A program made the translations under genes and the position numbers. A stretch of DNA of 27,569 bases from Gnetum montanum (lineage: Eukaryota; Streptophyta; Gnetopsida; Gnetales; Gnetaceae): contig MNCI01005871.1 in NCBI GenBank assembly GCA_015680685.1, positions 460,649 to 488,217 on the forward strand. Direction: 5' to 3'. Within the stretch, counting starts at the first letter, position 1; each line of letters opens with the position of its first letter. A model generated the notes under the pieces. That model did not search any database. It was not told where the DNA came from and saw nothing but the letters and a program-made list of their open reading frames with translations. Shown piece by piece: positions 10,180 through 20,039 of the stretch.

Positions 10180-10890
10180 TTTCTTGATTGACACTTAAAC
10201 TAGTATTTGGTGGTAAAAATGAAGAGGATGTGTGATCTTCAAAATAGCTACTTATAGGTTGAGTCATTTGAAGAGAAGTGAGAGTTTGGAACAAAGTATT
10301 ATTAATTGGGAAAACTTATGATAGTAAAGTGGTAGATTGTATTAGCTTGCTAACATTCATCATCCCAAATTGAGTTTGAATGCTATTCATCAAGGTAATT
10401 TGTTCTAACTCAATACCTCTAGCCATTGCTCTTTGTATTTCTATTATGTTTGGATCAGACTTAATGACATAGGCAGAAAATGGCTCGATGGTAGAGATGG
10501 TAAAAACTGAGTATACCATCAAGTTACAAACATATCTCATTTGGCACATAAGCAAATTGATGGAGGAATCTTGGATTGTAATCACAAGCATTTTTCATAG
10601 GTAGTTTTCCTAGGCTTGTGAAATTGTTTGATGTTAAGGTAGAGCTAGTGAAGTTATTGAATTGGATTAATAACTTATTTTTCAATTCTTGCCATGAGTT
10701 GATAGAGACATTAGGAAGCATCAAAAATCATTAAGTGGCTTTGCTTCTGAAGGTTTTCACAAAGACCTTACATGCTATGTTGTTTTGGATAATGTTATGG
10801 ATGCCTAGTAAGGTTTCAAAACATTGTATATGTTGGCAAGTATTACTAGCAGGGATTGTGGGATGAAAGAACAAACTTATGTTATGAAGG
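10180..10890 (-). pseudogene. Second retrotransposon gag relic, minus strand
   Basis: Going 5' to 3' on the - strand, a stretch at about 10862-10720 gives a His-x3-F-E-T-L-L-type helix and a C-K-V-F-V-K-T-F box. The open block 10524-10724 then gives L-P-N-V-S-I-N-S-W-Q-E-L-K with L-I-Q-F after it, the S-x-x-S-W-x-x-L...F-x-x-x-F signature of Retrotrans_gag. After a frameshift near 10570 the block 10316-10591 continues with an I-E-I-Q-R-A-M-A-R-G-I-E-L-E helix, typical of the gag C-terminal core. An open, Ser-rich tail follows to about 10180. No LTR, zinc knuckle or protease was found. It abuts the caulimovirid fragment head-to-tail on the same strand. Confidence 0.6.
10251..10257 (-). promoter_or_regulatory. 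Possible TATA box upstream of the primer-binding site
   Basis: CTATAAG on the - strand lies about 170 bases 5' of the primer-binding site, a plausible place for a pregenomic RNA promoter. However, it lies inside a stretch that also reads as the tail of a gag relic, so it may be chance. Confidence 0.25.
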
Positions 10891-11880
10891 GATTTTGAAA
10901 ATATCGTGATAGTTTGTGATGTTAAAAGGGTTACTCATCATAGGAGCTAGGGGATTAATTTGCTGCCATCATAGTTCAAATTCTTCTAAGGATAGAACTT
11001 GGAAATCACAAAGCTCATTGTTTTCTTAAAGTAAAATGATGGATAGCTAATTGATTAGGGGTAGGAGTAAAAGCTCTTTGTTGAGTTGTTCTATGGAGAG
11101 GTTGGCCTATAAAATGAAAAATAACAAGAAATATAAAATGATAATAAACAATACAAATTACTACTAAAGTGTAAATATTAAAGATAACAAAAAAATATTC
11201 ACATATTATATTTTTTATTTTTATTTTATATATATTATTTTTTAAAAGAAAAATTGAAGTTACAATAAAAGAAAAACCAAAATTGTGATATATAAAATTT
11301 AAAATTAAAATAAACAAAAATCTTTAGAAACTTTAAATAGGAATAGAGATTGTAAATGGGAACAACAATTTTCAAGAACCAAAAACAAGAATTTTTAGTA
11401 GGCAACAATAAAGTAGATAGCAACAAAAATAAGAGAGTAAATTTCAAGGAAGTTGAAACAAGGAAAACAAAAGTTTTGAAACAAAAATAAAGCAAGAAAA
11501 TGGAAATGGGATAGTATTAAGAATAAGAAACGAAACAAGACAACATCAATAATAAAAAATAAAATTGGCCCTCATTTTAGCATCAAAAAGGATGTTGATG
11601 CGTAAATTTTGGATACATCAACACCCAAAAATTTATTTGGGGATACTATTGCCTAAGGTGCCTTTTGTATGGATATGGAAACCTAGGAATAATCTCAACT
11701 GGTTGGGCAACATGGTGTTTTGTGATGTATAAAGATGTTGGTAAGTTAAACAATTTTAACAAAAAAATATAAAAGGTAGTTCAAGATAACTTTGACAAAA
11801 AGACAACCATTTGCTTTTAAATTTTTAACAATAAAACTTGTGTATTAATAAAATGTGAAATTAAAGCAAAAAATAGCTAA
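10890..11880. other. AT-rich non-coding stretch
   Basis: The part nearest the gag relic (10890-11100) may be the decayed gag N terminus on the - strand. From about 11100 to 11520 the sequence is strongly A-rich on the + strand (T-rich on the -), giving spurious Phe/Leu-rich open frames. No gene is supported. A low-complexity junction of old insertions is the simplest reading. Confidence 0.5.
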
Positions 11881-11883
11881 CAA

Positions 11884-12406
11884 CTTAGACAAAATTAATC
11901 TAAGTTCAAAAGTAAAATGGGTTTTGTGCTTAATCTACAACAAAGAGACCTTAGTTTATAAAAAAATAACTTAGCTCGAAAAAAAGCACAAATATAATAA
12001 ATTCTAGTGCAGCTTAGACAGAATTAATCTAAGTTCAAAAGTAAAATGGGTTTTGTGCTTAATATACAACAAAGAGACCTTAGTTTATAAAAAAAATAAC
12101 TTAGCTCGAAAACAAGCACAAATATAATAACTTCTAGTGGAGCTTAGATAGAATTAATCTAAGTTCAAAAGTAAAATGGGTTTAGTGCTTAATCTACAAC
12201 AAAGAGACCTTAGTTTATAAAAAAAATAACTTAGCTTGAAAACAAGCACAAATATAATAACTTCTAATGGAGCTTAGATAGAATTAATCTAAGTTCAAAA
12301 GTAAAATGGGTTTTGTGCTTAATCTACAACACAGAGACCTTAGTTTATAAAAAACAAATAACTTAGCTCGAAAACAAGCACAAATATAATAACTTCTAGT
12401 GCAGCT
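11884..12406 (+). repeat. Four near-identical 130-bp tandem units
   Basis: The anchor TTAATCTAAGTTCAAAAGTA occurs at 11895, 12024, 12154 and 12284, giving spacings of 129, 130 and 130 bases. Each unit also contains GGGTTTTGTGCTTAAT, AACAAAGAGACCTTAGTTTA, a 6-7 base A run and an ATATAATAA(C/A)TTCTA end. Units differ only by a few substitutions and A-run length, so the expansion is much younger than the surrounding relics. The fourth unit ends near 12406 in AGCTTTGTC, breaking the pattern. No coding or structural role is visible. Confidence 0.93.
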
Positions 12407-12835
12407 TTGTCTACTAGTGCTTGTAAGAAGCACACCTCTTCTAATGAGCTTACAACCTCTGACCATTGAATTTACCCATTGCTCTGCCCCAAACTACTCT
12501 GTGAGAGCCACCAAATAGACAACAAATGTAAGAGAGAACCCTAAGACTTTCTATGGTGACTTCACTTGGAGAAAACCCCACCACCATAGCTAGCTTCATA
12601 CTTTTTGTCACCATGTCCTCTTTCTTTGCCAGGGAATTTATAAGAACTGGTCTTGCAAATGAGGAGCCACCACTTGTGTGTAACAACCATGGCAATTACT
12701 ACCCACACGTAACATCCTTTATAACGTCCACTATCACCACTTGTGCATAACATTCACTACCAACACCAATGTGTAACATCCATGATCATGTGTAGAAATG
12801 ACAATGGATACCATGCCCAAGCACAATAAGCAACA
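12407..12835. other. Unassigned stretch 3' of the LRR relic
   Basis: Short open frames on both strands overlap here (for example 12450-12695 on - and 12553-12750 on +), none with a recognisable domain. Between 12660 and 12785 the words CACCACTTGTG(C/T)(A/G)TAAC and GTAACATCC recur three or four times at irregular spacing, a small degenerate duplication. On the LRR strand this would be the 3' flank of that pseudogene. Confidence 0.4.
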
Positions 12836-12839
12836 ATTA

Positions 12840-13560
12840 CTGCAACGTGGGCATACATAAGGGCTGCATGAGCCTGTCACATGCAGAAAATGCCTGGAAC
12901 AAGGAAACGTTGCTGAAAGTTCCTGTGAATAATTGAACTTCATATAAATTCATTAGGTTAGCAATGCAATCAGGGAATTCAACATCCAGAGAAGTACAAA
13001 CGCTGCAATTTAGACAATCTACATAAGTCTCTTGGAGTACTGCCGGCAAAGTTATTCCCTATCAATTCAATCCAATTTAGTTGTTGGAGATTTGCTAGCT
13101 CAGAAGGTACTTGACCGATCAGATTGTTCGACCACAGAGACAAGTGCCGAAGTTGCTTGAGTGATCCCAACACTGATGGAATACAACATCCCAGTGATCC
13201 CATCAAGATTAAGTCCACTACTTTGGATAGATTTCCAGAGCACTTGAGATTTCACTATCAAAATTATCACAAGACAACCAAAGTTGCTGTAAATTTGGAA
13301 GTCTTGGCAATTCTACGAGCAACGGCCCTGTGAACCCTCCTTCCATATGCAGGTTATGCAGACGTATCAGATTGTCAAAATGGAGAGGTAAAGGGCCACT
13401 GATACCAGTGATGCTGAACTCCTCCAGGTTTGTGAGATTAGTAAACCACCTTGGAATACTCCCTGACATTTCATTGTTTGCTAAATGTAAGATCACTATA
13501 GAAAGGCTCCTAACTGATTCTGGAAACTGGCCATTTAATTGATTGGACCTAAGGAGTGTT
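12840..13560 (-). pseudogene. Leucine-rich-repeat receptor-like pseudogene, part 2
   Basis: Plant LRR receptor kinases and proteins read external signals with repeats of the form L-x-x-L-x-L-x-x-N-x-L-x-G-x-I-P. On the - strand the block 13558-13219 reads as consecutive repeats, with N-Q-L-N-G-Q-F-P, N-E-M-S-G-S-I-P and L-P-N-L-Q-Q-L-W-L-S. A frameshift at about 13218 moves to the block 13218-12979, with L-R-H-L-S-L-W-S-N-N-L-I-G-Q-V-P and N-N-F-A-G-S-T-P. A second frameshift near 13000 leads to a last, weaker repeat (F-P-D-C-I-A-N-L-M-N-L) to about 12900. No transmembrane or kinase domain is seen. Whether it was a receptor kinase or receptor-like protein cannot be told. Confidence 0.85.
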
Positions 13561-13599
13561 TAAGTTCTCGGATTCAGGTTGTAGCCATCTTCATAAAGG

Positions 13600-14400
13600 A
13601 GTCAGAGTCTGCTAGTTGTCAAATAATCAGTCAAATAGTCGGTCAAAAATTTAAAATAATTATAGTAGTTAAATATGCAAAACTTCATGACCAACAAGTT
13701 GATTAAAATAGGTTGGGTTAAAATACTTTTTCCAAAAAAAAAAAGAACACAGAAACATAAACATAGACTGCTATTTGAATGAGAACTGAAAATATGCAAT
13801 CCATGCCAACTTTTTGATACTCGATAACAATGCAACATCTTTATACAGAACAAACTTAAAATATTTTAATAAAATAATATGGTCAGGTGGAAAAAGCAGA
13901 ACCTAAAAATCTCATACCCAACTAGAAAATCGATGTTGATCCTTTTTTCGAGCGCAAGTGTAATGTTGCTCTCAAGATCAAGTGCAAGGAAAATGGAAAA
14001 CCCAAATTTTAAAAACATGATAGCCTTAACCCTAAGTTTCTGCATTAAATGAAAGTGAAACATTGAAATATAGAGATTAGCTTTGATCCGTGGGTGTTGC
14101 CGTTCAATTATCTCAGGTGTTTCCATTGAACTCAGTGATATCTTAGGTGTTGCCATTGAACTCATATCAAAGGTGCATGCTTTTTATATTGGCAGTTACA
14201 TCCATTAAAAATTAAAATTCATGAATGCCTTCCACATCGCCAGATACCTCCACTAATCACCATTTTCTAAAGTCTAAGGTGACTTTGTTGCAGGACAAAG
14301 ACTGAGCACCCTAGTCACATAGAATCGTTGCAAAAATCATGGCCACTCTAAATCAGTGCAGTCTTTTATTAGAATTGCAATCAAGCGCCTGGTCGGGCAC
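13600..14400. other. AT-rich interruption between LRR pieces
   Basis: This stretch splits the two LRR blocks and could be an intron or an insertion. It holds a short duplication near 14095-14165 (TTAGGTGTTGCCATTGAACTCA, with an earlier copy TCAGGTGTTTCCATTGAACTCA about 36 bases upstream). An open 99-residue frame (13866-14165, -) shows the same duplication as S-S-M-A-T-P / S-S-M-E-T-P but no known domain. Confidence 0.45.
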
Positions 14401-14409
14401 AAGTACCTT

Positions 14410-14750
14410 ATTCAATTTTAAGCTTGCTTGAGGCACTCAACTACTCAGGAATTTCTCCTGGCAACTGGTTGAAAGAAAGGTCCAAATTTATAAGCTTGCT
14501 TAAATCCCCCAGCTTCTCTGGAATTTCCATAACAAATGGTTTAAGGAAAGGTCCAAACTGATAAGCACTGTGCAGTTGCATAGACTCACATGAAAGGGCC
14601 CTTCAAGCTTATTAGATTGAAGGTGGAGCTTCCTCGTGGACTTGAGCATTGCAAACTCTTCAGGAATGTTGCTACTTCAAAAATTTGAACTAAAATCAAG
14701 CATTCTAATATAACTGAACTCCCATACTCTCTTGTAATGGCACCATACAT
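14410..14750 (-). pseudogene. Leucine-rich-repeat receptor-like pseudogene, part 1
   Basis: On the - strand, from about 14750 down, repeats can be read: a W-E-F-S-Y-I-R-M-L-D-F-S-S-N start, I-P-E-E-F-A-M-L-K with L-H-L-Q-S-N-K-L-E-G-P-F, L-I-S-L-D-L-S-L-N-H-L, then after a frameshift L-G-D-L-S-K-L-I-N-L-D-L-S-F-N-Q-L-P-G-E-I-P. The strand and the N-terminal-to-C-terminal order fit the block at 12840-13560, so both are probably remains of one gene split by about 850 bases. It has stops and at least one frameshift and is not functional. Confidence 0.8.
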
Positions 14751-14769
14751 CTTAGTCACAAATCCTTAG

Positions 14770-15357
14770 TTTTCGAATTTGGTATAAAAATTTGGTATAA
14801 AATGTATATAATATAATGGTTTTTATAAGCAGTTTTTGATCTTAAGAAGAATATTAAATTTGATTTTTAAGTATTAATTAAGTTTTTACATTGCTTATTT
14901 TTATAAAGTCCACAACCCAGGGATTGGTGCACAACAAACTATTTATCATAGCTTTAAAGTGAATTAAGATCATGTTAAACATGCATAGGTATCATAGACA
15001 ATTTTAACATTTAAATTATTTTTATTCAAATTACAAATTTATTAACTAAAAAATTTAGCTTTCTTTGCTCTTTTATAAAATTATTTTTTATATGGTACTA
15101 AACTAATTGAGATTGTACTCATGGCTTGCAAGTGTTTTATGCTCGTAGCTTGCTAGTGCACATATTTAAAGTCCATCAAATAGTACTATAATTTTAAAGT
15201 TTATCAATAGAGGTGAAAAGGTGAAGAACTATGAATATTTGTATGAAGGTTTAAAAGATGCTATAGAAGAGGTGGGACTTACATAGGTAGTCCAAGTAAG
15301 AAACTATCAAAATTTATGTATTTCTCATTTTATATTTATTTGTATTGGTATACTCAT
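14770..15357. other. AT-rich flank of element 2
   Basis: No coding signal. The sequence is AT-rich with TTTTTAT and AAATTTA words. It forms the 5' flank of the LTR that begins at 15358. The five bases directly before the LTR are CTCAT, but the other flank is lost, so a target-site duplication cannot be tested. Confidence 0.5.
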
Positions 15358-16170
15358 TGATGAGACGCAATATCGCATGGGCCGCAATATTGCATCCTCA
15401 CTGCAATATCGCGTACGCTATATTGTAGTTCGCCGCCGTTTCTATAAATAATAAGTGGCTCTCCCTTGTTTTGGAATCTAGATTTAGACCCTTAGCGAAA
15501 CTTTGGCAGTTTTACCTCTCCAGAGATGGAATAATTTCCATGTGCCCGTAGTAGGAGCTCCAAAGTGAATGGATCTTTATTCAAGCAAATATTGTACCTG
15601 AGCACAAGTTTGTGTACAGAAATAAAGACGAACTTCTTGGATAAACCTTACAGTGCATGGACTAAGCTAATTAGGACTTTACTTATTGTTATTTATTGTT
15701 TATTGTTTAAATGCTTTATTAGTTAATTAAATCTCTCTCAACCCTTCTCCCATAGTTAAGTGCATTCAGTATGACCACTTCGAGCACGTGTGTTATGCTT
15801 GGTAATCCTAGCAACGAATAGCGTTTGGTAAGCCCAAAGGTTGCATTGGTTTAGGGTGTGAATAGTAAGTGGGAATGGACACTGATGCTAGGTTAATTAA
15901 AGCTTAGTTAGTTAAGGTTAGTTAATTAGTCTCTTCACCTTTTCCCTCCTAGCATAGGCGATCATACAGAAAAGATATAAAAATCACATACCTTGGACTT
16001 ACTTAACTATACCACTATGACAAATACAAGTAAGTCTGGGAAGAGAACAAATGATTAACCTTAAGTGTTCCATAAGGAGTGTAGGCACTTAGTTTGTGGA
16101 GTTCGACCGGATCGCACGTGTAATGCTCGTATTCGTATGGTTGAGTGTAGGGGTACCTCGTCACTCATCA
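15358..16170 (+). repeat. 5' long terminal repeat, 813 bp
   Basis: It opens with TGATGAGACG and closes with CACTCATCA, so the ends TGATGA and TCATCA are an exact 6-base inverted pair, and the primer-binding site follows one base later. The first 31 bases match the start of the 3' LTR stub at 21602-21632 in 24 positions, all seven differences being transitions. TATA box 15442-15450 and AATAAA at 15621-15626 fit a promoter and polyadenylation signal, giving a short U3 of about 85-110 bases. Confidence 0.85.
15367..15450 (+). promoter_or_regulatory. LTR promoter with triple GCAATATYGC motif and TATA box
   Basis: The 10-base motif GCAATATCGC lies at 15367-15376 and 15403-15412, with GCAATATTGC (a perfect palindrome) at 15384-15393. 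The TATA box CTATAAATA follows at 15442-15450, 30 bases after the last copy. Three evenly spaced (17 and 19 bases) palindrome-like sites just upstream of a TATA box look like binding sites for a dimeric transcription factor. Confidence 0.55.
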
Positions 16171-16171
16171 T

Positions 16172-16190
16172 TGGCACTGTTGCTAGGGAC
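16172..16190 (+). promoter_or_regulatory. Decayed tRNA-Asp primer-binding site
   Basis: The 19 bases read TGGCACTGTTGCTAGGGAC. The complement of the plant tRNA-Asp 3' end, as used by Athila-type elements, is TGGCGCCGTTGCCGGGGAC. The four differences are all C-to-T or G-to-A, as expected from deamination of methylated cytosines. It starts one base after the LTR end. Confidence 0.8.
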
Positions 16191-16316
16191 TAAGTTGTTT
16201 GTGCACTAAGTAGAACATAGGAAATCATCCACATCATTGGGAAGCTTAAACAAACCCTTAGGGTTAATTAGAAGAAAAATTAAATAACGGTTAATCAGCA
16301 CACCGAATAAAACATA

Positions 16317-18248
16317 ATGTCTTCTTCTTCGAACAAAAGCACTTTAACGCCTAGGGATCACACTATAGACAGTCAACGACACCAAACACATAACCAAAAA
16401 CTGCTAGTTCCTCAACAGCATCAGGTGGTATATACTCATCACGATGAGTATATACCCAATTTTACTTTTATCCTCCATCAAGATGAACAACTGCGTTGGA
16501 GAGACCTGCAAGGTAACATAGTGTTACCTCCAGATTGGGTAGCCCCTAACATGCTCCTTCGTGCTCTTGCATAGATAGGCATGACACAGCTATACGCTGA
16601 ATACGTTATAGGATATTTTGACATAAGGGATTACCATCCCACAGCAGCGCAATGTCTAAGGGACTTGAGGTAGTCAAGCCACCATACATTGTTGAAGGGC
16701 AAAGGGGTCCCGCACGTCCTAAGAGAAATTGGAGATGGAGAACCAATTATAACAGGTTCTCCATCAAATGATGTTTCCCCTCCTAACAATAGTGAGGAGG
16801 TGGGGTATCAGAACCTATGCTTCATGATACACAACCCTAGTTCTGATGTCCACGAACACCAAGTGTTCAATGATGGGACACAAACACAAAATAAGGGCGA
16901 GCATTCTGATCGTCATCATGATCGGGGTCGGGATCACTGAAGGGAAGGTAGGAGACATCGCCACGGTGATTGCTCTCCTTCTTCTTCCCCTTCATCACAT
17001 CATTCACCCTCTCCTTCCACCTTAGGATGCAGTCACAAAGAGAAAAACGGTGAGGATAAGGATAAGCAAAATGAGAGACCTCGACGAGAGAGTCGAGAGT
17101 AAGGATGAGGGCAATCTAGAGAATCCAGACATGAAAGAAGGGAAAGTAGGGAACCACGTAGGCATCATAGACTTCATGAGAGAGATGATCATAACGAACC
17201 CCTACTAGCAACCTGGAGTATGTTAGATATTAAGGAGGTTGTGAGAATACCTACAAGGCACTAGAAAGACAGTCGGATAAATAGACTAGACATGAATAAT
17301 ATCCCACGATTTGAGGGGGGATACAATGCTGATCCGTAGAATTACTTACAGGCATTCCACAATGCCTGCGCCTTGCAGAATATTGAAAATGAGTGGTAGA
17401 AGTTAAAGTTATTTCCTAGGACACTCATAAAGGAAGCAGAGAGTTGGTACCGGTCCTTAGAGCCAGAAACCATTAGGAGGTGGAGTACAATGCTAGAATT
17501 GTTCAACAATAAATACCAAACGTACTTCAGAGTGTCTAACTTGCCTAGGCAGATCCAAGGATGGAAGCAGGGTACTCATGAATGCTTGGATGCTACCATG
17601 GGCCAATATTATGCATTACTACATCGTTGCCTGGGCCATGGTTACGTACAACAGGATAAACTCTGCCACCTCGTAGATGGGCTAAGACACAAAACTAGGA
17701 GAACCCTTGGGGCATATGCCCAAGGGAGATTATTTGAACTTAGATCCCATGAAATTCATAGATTGTTGGAGCAAGTAGCTAAAGAAGAAGGGGACCTATG
17801 GAAAAGAGAAAGCGTGAAAGAGTATAACCACGATCCTTCCTTTCGAAGGAGGGGAGTGAGATTCTACAATGAAGAGAATGAGTTACCACTTGAAGAGTTG
17901 GTGAATAGAAAAACCTTGCCGCTTCAAAAATTAACAACAGAAGTATCGGCTAAGGTAGATCAAATATGGGACTCCTTATATAGTAAAATTGAAACTGTTC
18001 TAAAAATCGTAGAGGAGTCTAAGGAGGAATGAAGCAGTGACCATGATAAGAAAAAGAGGAAAGATTCAGGCCATGCATTTGACAAGGGTAAGGAAAAAAT
18101 GACTATCGTCGATGAGGTTGTGGATTCTAACATAGAAAATGACGGTGGATGTGAGATCTGCCAATATGATCATCCTAAGGGATGTTACCCAATAATCTCA
18201 CATCTACAGGAGTCCGGGGTGTATGCACTCAACCCAAGACTTAACAAA
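16317..18248 (+). pseudogene. Gag polyprotein of element 2 with zinc knuckle, 9 in-frame stops
   Basis: Gag packages the element RNA. The start at 16317 (M-S-S-S-S-N-K) is the first ATG after the primer-binding site. One frame is kept throughout; stops lie at 16572, 16671, 16938, 17100, 17106, 17262, 17337, 17397 and 18030. An N-terminal domain (16317-16700) is followed by a Ser/His/Arg/Asp-rich linker (16850-17200) and the Retrotrans_gag core (about 17290-17800), with P-R-F-E-G-G-Y-N near its start, A-E-S-W-Y-R-S-L, L-F-N-N-K-Y and H-R-C-L-G-H-G. A CCHC-like knuckle (C-E-I-C...H...C) lies at 18150-18185. The 180-residue block 17490-18032 is uninterrupted. Stop types fit C-to-T and G-to-A decay. 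Confidence 0.85.
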
Positions 18249-18824
18249 TGACAGTCACCCCAAAGGTTATCTTATCCCCAAGGTAACTCAAGATAGTTCC
18301 ACCAACTGTTAACATACTATCCAAGTGGAACTCTGTCATAACCTATTAGGCAACACCAGCAATGGCAACATCCATAGTCATGGGGGATGCCACCACCTAG
18401 GCAACAATATCCTTATCAACAACTAGACCCATATGGCTACTATGTGCAACAGCTGGTTTCTCCAAGTGACTCTATGGGTCACACAACCCCACAACATCAC
18501 TACCAAGTTTAGGAGTATTTTAGGACTCCTTCTCCTCCGAGAGACACACCACATGCATACCATCCTCTAAATCCATCTTCCACTCTTACACTGGTAGTTC
18601 CACTACCACCCGCTCCAACAATGCAAGGGGAACTCCCCACTCAACTTAAGCAACATAATGCTACGAGAGCTATAAACCTTCAACCTACTATTGGTTTTGA
18701 CAACCGTACAAAGAGAAGACCTTTCTTCAAAACCAAGAGTCCAAACAAGCTCTCCCAACCACTAGCGGTTGAGTCCGTACACACTCCTCCAAAAATTAAG
18801 GCTTTGGAGCTCCCTTCAAACTAA
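18249..18824 (+). pseudogene. Gag-protease linker, Gln/Pro-rich, stop-dense
   Basis: This continues the gag frame with stops at 18249, 18294, 18339, 18375, 18510 and 18822. The translation is rich in Gln, Pro, His and Tyr, as in the linker between zinc knuckle and protease of Athila-type elements. The last 67 residues (18621-18824) are open. Many of the stops stand where a Gln-rich linker would have CAA or CAG, one C-to-T step from TAA or TAG. Confidence 0.65.
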
Positions 18825-19316
18825 CAACATGGCTCAACACATATAGTTATGTTAACACATACTGTTACTGATTGGATCAAGGTGGGCCACCTTCTCAAGA
18901 AATTTTTTGATCCTGGAAACCCCCTAATTTATCTCCAAGTCACTGGGAATGAACCTCATAAGGTTCTTCTTAACTCAGGTTCCAGAGTCAACCTAATCTC
19001 ATGAGAAATGTATAAAGCCTGGAACCTCCCTCCACTTAAGAAGAGTAATATTCAACTAGAGTTGGCTGACCAGTCCATCACCATTCCCTTGGGATTGGTG
19101 GAGGAAATCATTACCATTGTGTGTGGTTGGTCATACCCAGTTGATTTCCTAGTATTAGAAGTCAATAGTAACAAAGGGGACTTCTCAATTATAATGGAAA
19201 GGGCATGGCTGAGTACAATAGATGCATGCCTAGGAATCCACGATCTTTCCTTGGAAATATCTAAGGAAACCATTTATGGAAAGATCGAGAAGAAGAAAGT
19301 TGCATGCATCACATAG
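18825..19316 (+). pseudogene. Retropepsin of element 2, catalytic Asp lost
   Basis: Still in the gag frame. The active-site box reads L-L-N-S-G-S-R-V-N-L-I-S, with Asn (codon 18972-18974) where the D-S/T-G Asp should be, so the enzyme would be dead. A TGA follows at 19002, then 102 open residues (19008-19316) with Q-L-E-L-A-D-Q-S, P-L-G-L-V-E-E-I, P-V-D-F-L-V-L-E and the W-L-S-T-I-D region that corresponds to the family's L-G-R-P-F-L-x-T. That order is typical of Athila-type proteases. The frame stays coding-like to about 19560 but no reverse transcriptase follows. Confidence 0.8.
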
Positions 19317-19776
19317 AGTGACTCAGAGGGTGATGACATGGAGGAATGCTCAACATTTCCCGCATGTAACCAATGTGCACCAAAGGATAACATACAAAGG
19401 TGCCTATATGTAGCAACCACTCAATAAAAGGGCAGCTCACCAACATGCATGGAACAAACTGGGCAAACAACCTACACCCACAACGAAAGCATAGATACAT
19501 TGGAATATGAGCATCACAACTTCCACACCTTAACCTGAAAACATCAATCAGGAGAAGTTGGACACTTCTAAAAAATTCAAATAGGCATTCATTATTTTGG
19601 ATCTCTCCCTTTCCATTCAGTCATGGGGGAGATGGCCACTTATGCTAATCATTTCAGGCCCTCAGTTCTTTTAAGTTTTTGTTTTACACGTTTTTGTTTT
19701 ACATATTTTTTTTTTACAATTTCTTTAACTTTTCTTGTTTTTTTTTTTACAAAATTGTTTACACTTTTCTTTTATT
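19317..19776 (+). other. Deletion junction region after protease, with G-rich motif
   Basis: The protease frame runs on with coding-like composition through a stop at about 19428 and another near 19536 to about 19568. The sequence then changes at roughly 19570-19625 to the 3' non-coding type, with CAGTCATGGGGGAGATGG. The whole polymerase-integrase part (normally well over 2 kb) is missing at this point. T-rich tracts follow at 19680-19775. Confidence 0.6.
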
Positions 19777-19846
19777 TGTGTGTGTGTGTGTATGTGTGTG
19801 TGTGTGTGTGTGTGTGTNGTGTGTGTGTGTGTGTGTGTGTGTGTGT
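19777..19846 (+). repeat. (TG)n microsatellite with one ambiguous base
   Basis: An almost pure TG repeat of about 70 bases, with one TATG interruption near 19790. The single N in the window is at 19818, so the true repeat length is uncertain. Confidence 0.95.
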
Positions 19847-20039
19847 TTATCCATCTTGTTAAGTTGGTCACCCAATAAGTTCCCTAATGATGGTATGAAC
19901 TATTTTCTATTGGTTGCTAATGTTTGGCTTTTACCTTTAAGTTATGATGTTGATACTAAGGTATGGTTCTTTTGATATGACACATAATTAGTCCACTTCA
20001 TCTATACATCCACAAATTTCTATGATCTCTCTTGGCTTG

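Noticed and set aside
11015-11495. Phe/Leu-rich open frames on the minus strand resembling membrane proteins
   Set aside because: They are produced by strongly A-rich DNA; no start context, domain or conserved pattern is seen.
13124-13542. Plus-strand open frames in the LRR region
   Set aside because: They are antisense to clear leucine-rich repeats on the minus strand.
16171-16195. tRNA-Asp gene fragment
   Set aside because: Only the complement of the tRNA 3' end is present, one base after an LTR end; no cloverleaf can be drawn, so it is a primer-binding site.
19623-19975. Cysteine/valine-rich open frames over the TG repeat
   Set aside because: They are translations of the microsatellite and neighbouring T-tracts and cross the ambiguous base.
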